64,000 nt of DNA from DHVE2 group archaeon. GTDB taxonomy: Archaea; Thermoplasmatota; Thermoplasmata; Thermoplasmatales; Aciduliprofundaceae. Positions 60,622 to 64,000 of this stretch are shown in pieces. The stretch spans positions 1-64,000 of the forward strand of contig JALWRZ010000012.1 in NCBI GenBank assembly GCA_026993785.1. Reading direction: 5' to 3'. The position numbers were made by a program, and so were the translations under genes. Numbering within the stretch: the first letter of the stretch is position 1; each line of letters begins with the position of its first letter. Under the pieces are notes generated by a model. That model did not search any database, was not told the DNA's origin, and saw only the letters and a program-made list of their open reading frames with translations.

Positions 60622-62189
60622 GAATAGTCCTAACAAGCGATGATACCCTGACCAACACATTTCGCAACATACCCCTCTTGGATTTTCTACCCTGTGCACC
60701 GGTAGAGAGAGTGCCCAAATTCATATATAATCTCCTGGATACTCAGGTGCCAGATGTTAACGGAAAGCTCCTATTTGCTCCCTACGCCATAAGAAAGGTG
60801 GAAGCCGCACTTCTAAATAATGGATATCGCCGGGAGGATGTGGTGGTAGCGCATCCGCGAAAGATAGAGATGTTCATCGATGAAAAGACAACCATTGTGG
60901 GCGTCAACACCATGGATCCCTACGGGCTGGGACCCGTGACAATGATGTTCACCAATGGTGGACAGCTGACCTCATATTCCAAGTACAAATTCACCTCTCT
61001 TATAAGAAGATTGAGAAATTACAGGGAAAGAAAGGGATACAAATTCAAGATCGTGGTGGGTGGGCAGGCTGGCTGGCAATTGAAATTAAAGGAGAAGCTT
61101 ACTGAAGAGTTAAAAATTGATCATGTGGTGATGGGAGAGTCGGAGCATGTCATCGGAGATATTTTTCGAGATATAGAAAGCGGAAGTGCCGAGAGATTCA
61201 TAGAAATACGTGACTGGCCGAGCATTGAGCAGATACCAAACATAGTAGCTCCCACCTACAAGGGAATGGTTGAGGTTATGCGCGGCTGTGGTCGTGGTTG
61301 CAGATTTTGCTCTCCCAACTTAAGAACCGCAAGATTTTACCCAGTGGAAAAAATTTTAGAGGAAGTAAAGATAAATGTTAGTGCTGGGCAGAAAACGGCC
61401 TGGTTGCATAGCGAGGATATCTTCAACTATATGGTAGAGGATCGCAAGAATTTCTATCCCAACGAAGATGCAGTTATTCATCTCTTTGAAGAGGTGCTTA
61501 AACTGGTGGAGTACGCCAATCCAACCCATGGCACCGTTGCAGGTGCCCTGGCAGCACCCAGAATACTTAAGAGAGTTGCAGAGCTAAATCATGCCAATAT
61601 AAACAAGTGGGTTGGAATACAGGTTGGCTTCGAGACCGCCTCGCCGGAGCTTATAAAGAGGATGGCAAATAACAAGATGAAACCTTTTAGCCCAGAGGAA
61701 TGGCCCTGGGTTCTGCTCAATGGTACCTACGCGTTCAACAAGTTCTTCTGGTTCCCCGCCTACACAACCATAGTTGGATTACCATGGGAAACGGAAGAGG
61801 ATGAAATCGAGACCGCCAGGCTAATTGTAACCATGGAGAAAAAGCTAAAGGAGAAGCTCGGCGAGAAGGCGCATTTCACTGTAACTCCTCTTGCCTTCGT
61901 GCCCATGGGTGCCCTCAAGGACAATGACTTCTTCGACGTGGTTAATCAGCTAACGCCGGGAAGAGTCCTCCACATTTACCACGCATGGAGGCATCTTGCC
62001 TATGAGGTGGATCATGGTCTCAGAAGGGTAACCAAGGGTAATCCCAATTTCATGCTCTTTGCTCCAATAGCAAAATTCGGATCCAAACTTCTTGTGAACA
62101 CCATAAGAAAATGGGCAATTCGCAGAGGAATCGACGTGGATAAGCCCCTGGAGCCCATGGATCTCAAGATCGAGGAAATTGAAGTCTAA
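60618..62189 (+). CDS. Radical SAM protein with N-terminal B12-binding-like domain
   Basis: This 523-aa protein has an N-terminal Rossmann-like domain (about 50-190; VVGVNTMDPYGL, KIVVGGQAGWQ, VVMGESEH) similar to cobalamin-binding domains. A radical SAM core follows with CxxxCxxC at C224, C228 and C231 (RGCGRGCRFC). The classic B12 DxHxxG motif is not obvious. Close relatives occur in archaea and anaerobes without an assigned function. GAGGAGGTGAT precedes ATG 60618. It converges with the molybdopterin gene (overlap 4 nt). Confidence 0.9.
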   Translation: MRIVLTSDDTLTNTFRNIPLLDFLPCAPVERVPKFIYNLLDTQVPDVNGKLLFAPYAIRKVEAALLNNGYRREDVVVAHPRKIEMFIDEKTTIVGVNTMDPYGLGPVTMMFTNGGQLTSYSKYKFTSLIRRLRNYRERKGYKFKIVVGGQAGWQLKLKEKLTEELKIDHVVMGESEHVIGDIFRDIESGSAERFIEIRDWPSIEQIPNIVAPTYKGMVEVMRGCGRGCRFCSPNLRTARFYPVEKILEEVKINVSAGQKTAWLHSEDIFNYMVEDRKNFYPNEDAVIHLFEEVLKLVEYANPTHGTVAGALAAPRILKRVAELNHANINKWVGIQVGFETASPELIKRMANNKMKPFSPEEWPWVLLNGTYAFNKFFWFPAYTTIVGLPWETEEDEIETARLIVTMEKKLKEKLGEKAHFTVTPLAFVPMGALKDNDFFDVVNQLTPGRVLHIYHAWRHLAYEVDHGLRRVTKGNPNFMLFAPIAKFGSKLLVNTIRKWAIRRGIDVDKPLEPMDLKIEEIEV

Positions 62190-64000
62190 ATTTTCTCAAC
62201 TTCCACCCACACGGTATGCAAGATTGTGCAGTTGCCATATCCCTTATTTCCTTTATCTGGAGTAAGATAATTGGCATTCCATCCAAGCTTTGAAGGCCAG
62301 AATGCCTTGTAGATGAGCGCCACACCTTGCTGAACGTCCCCGCTTACCCTGGCTCGCGTCTTTATTTCCCCGTATTCGTTGAAAACTCTAACGAGATCTC
62401 CGTCGCTTATACCTCTTCCCTCAGCATCCACAGGATTTAGATATACGAAGAGGTCCTCATAACCATAGGTATTGTGATACTGGGACGAAATAAGCATTAG
62501 ATGACTGGGGGTTATAAGCTTGAGTCCCTTACCTCTGAGAGGGATATAAATAGGGAATGGTGACAGCCCTCTTTTTATAGCTCTGGAGGAGTATATTTCA
62601 ATCATCCCACTGGGAGTCTGTGGTGCATAGGATTTCACAGGTATTTTTAGAACCTTCTTTTTCTTCAGCTCCTCAAAGTTTATGCCAAGCTCTTCGAGAA
62701 CTTTTTTAACTATGCTCATCTCATCCTCGTAAAGTGCAGGCTCCTCAATATTCATTTTCCTGGCCAGAAGTTTTGCCACTTCCACATTGCTCTTTCCTTT
62801 ATACTCCATCAGCTTCTCATTCACCGCGAGATACCTGTGATAATAGGAATCAGCTATATCGAACCTCTCGAAAAATGTGTTGGTAGGAAGCACCACATCT
62901 GAAAATAGGGCGGTGTCGGTGAGGAAGAGATCATGCAAAGCGATGAATGCCTCGCTGCTTAAAATAGCATCTCTTAGCTTTCTTTGATTGGGCAGCGTAG
63001 CAAGGGGATTTGAGCCGTAGATAAAGATAAATTTTATCTTTCCCTCCTCAATATAATCGGCAAGCTCTATCTGGGAGATCTGATAACCTTCTTCTCCCCG
63101 CAAAAATGTGCCGCGAACATAATCCCGAGGCAGGATTCTCGTGCTGTAGATGAATCCCCTCTCCTTTCCCACCAAAGCGGGAAGAATCGCTATAGCTCTT
63201 ACCGCCTCCCCTCCATTTACGCTTCTCTGAAATCCATAACCGATGTGAATCACGCCCCTCTTTTCCGCATAATCCTCCGCAAATCCTCTTATTTTCTCCT
63301 CGCCCAATCCTGTTTGATGGGCTATATACTCCAATTTTAAGCTTTTCAGATACTCTGCAAATTCCCCGAATCCCTTTATGCGATTCTTCACAAAATGTGC
63401 ATCATACAGCTCTTCCTCCACTATCACCTTGGCAATCCCCAAAGCTAGGAGAACATCGGTTTCAGGTTTAATCATAAAGAAGCGATGGACCCTTTTTGCG
63501 GTGGCAGTTCTTACGATGTCCACATCCCACAACTCCAGGCCCAGTTTTTTGGCGTAGATAAAACCGTGAAGATTAGTCCAAGCTGCATTTATTCCCCAGT
63601 AAACAAGTAAACTCTCATTCTTGAGCTCTTCAGGGTCCATCCCATAGGCTGTGCCGTATACATCCTTCAATGCCTCCTCCCCTGCTCGGTCACAGATAAC
63701 GTCATCCACAATGGATGCATTGATGTAATTGAAGAGTCTATGTGGAAAATTGGCATTTAAAAATCCCCTGTCCCCGTAATAATAGTAGAGAAGCACTGCC
63801 CTATCCCCGTATCTTTTCCTTGTTTCTGATAGCTTTTGAGCTACGAGTTCCAAGGCCTCGTCCCATGACGCTCTACGAAAATCCCGCGATGGCTTTTTAC
63901 CCTTCCTCACCAGCGGCTGCTCCAATCTCTCTCTGCTGTAAAACCATCTGGGAAGCAAAGCACCCTTGGGACACAGAAAATTGGAAGTTATGGCATTTGC
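62186..64000 (-). CDS. Molybdopterin oxidoreductase, catalytic subunit (5' end beyond window)
   Basis: The frame runs open to the window edge, so more than 604 residues are present and the start is outside. At the edge, NFLCPKGALLPRW shows the last Cys of the N-terminal Mo/W [4Fe-4S] domain. Further on, ICDRAGEEAL carries a possible Cys near the pterin site, and the C-terminal molydop-binding domain is complete (VYLNPVDAEGRGISDGDLVRVFNEYGEIKTRARV). It belongs to the DMSO reductase family; formate dehydrogenase-like or polysulfide/thiosulfate reductase-like activity is possible. Confidence 0.9.
   Translation of the reverse strand, partial: ANAITSNFLCPKGALLPRWFYSRERLEQPLVRKGKKPSRDFRRASWDEALELVAQKLSETRKRYGDRAVLLYYYYGDRGFLNANFPHRLFNYINASIVDDVICDRAGEEALKDVYGTAYGMDPEELKNESLLVYWGINAAWTNLHGFIYAKKLGLELWDVDIVRTATAKRVHRFFMIKPETDVLLALGIAKVIVEEELYDAHFVKNRIKGFGEFAEYLKSLKLEYIAHQTGLGEEKIRGFAEDYAEKRGVIHIGYGFQRSVNGGEAVRAIAILPALVGKERGFIYSTRILPRDYVRGTFLRGEEGYQISQIELADYIEEGKIKFIFIYGSNPLATLPNQRKLRDAILSSEAFIALHDLFLTDTALFSDVVLPTNTFFERFDIADSYYHRYLAVNEKLMEYKGKSNVEVAKLLARKMNIEEPALYEDEMSIVKKVLEELGINFEELKKKKVLKIPVKSYAPQTPSGMIEIYSSRAIKRGLSPFPIYIPLRGKGLKLITPSHLMLISSQYHNTYGYEDLFVYLNPVDAEGRGISDGDLVRVFNEYGEIKTRARVSGDVQQGVALIYKAFWPSKLGWNANYLTPDKGNKGYGNCTILHTVWVEVEKI

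Overview
The window looks like chromosome of a thermophilic, heterotrophic archaeon of the Thermoplasmata, most like the deep-sea vent Aciduliprofundum (DHVE2) group. This is inferred, not searched. Archaeal markers are a DacZ-type diadenylate cyclase, TFB, Gar1, RNase P Rpp21, EF-2, EF-1A, Dph2, an archaeal 16S 5' end, a tRNA with a 37/38 intron, and TATA boxes about 27 nt before many start codons (leaderless genes). The Thermoplasmata signature is a bacterial HU-like protein very close to Thermoplasma HTa. The lineage assignment is also consistent with a 16S gene whose leader runs straight into an unrelated tRNA gene.

Layout. 1-975: 5' part of a 16S rRNA gene, its leader and promoter, and an intron-containing tRNA-Pro(CGG), all on the minus strand. 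1-12.7 kb: nucleoside phosphorylase, MptA, a GNAT protein, a membrane protein/wHTH pair, an M16 peptidase, ThiC, gar1-tfb, purH, rnp4, HU and an M32 carboxypeptidase. 12.7-21.5 kb: aminotransferase, tungsten aldehyde ferredoxin oxidoreductase with a 44-aa companion ORF, hydrolase/MFS pair, and a NifX-like protein with two ferredoxin-inserted MinD-type ATPases. 21.5-26.3 kb: purE-guaAb, dph2 with an orphan gene and an unusual purN fusion, and rpe. 26.3-26.65 kb: a GC-rich stretch of nested hairpins. 26.65-31.5 kb: rpsL-rpsG-fusA and tuf-rpsJ.

31.5-42.2 kb is mostly minus strand: dacZ, translin, JAMM protease, nadK and IMPase; then fhs and an XRE regulator (plus), hutH, a surface protein and the TldE/TldD pair. 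42.3-44.7 kb holds a translationally coupled three-gene operon of a CARF-like Rossmann protein, a PIN nuclease and a catalytically dead M24 fold. This is the best candidate for an undescribed system. 44.7-64 kb: MATE exporter, a family 5 solute-binding protein whose two halves are in swapped order (apparent circular permutation), a normal peptide ABC transporter operon, a hydantoinase/oxoprolinase-prolidase-racemase-cupin operon, a wHTH/radical SAM pair, and a molybdopterin oxidoreductase that runs off the window.

The genes fit a peptide-fermenting life: peptide import, several peptidases, aminotransferase, HutH, hydantoinases and a ferredoxin-linked AOR. Fhs, PurN, PurH and MptA imply a folate/pterin-dependent one-carbon supply to purine synthesis. 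Dph2 and its substrate EF-2 are both present.
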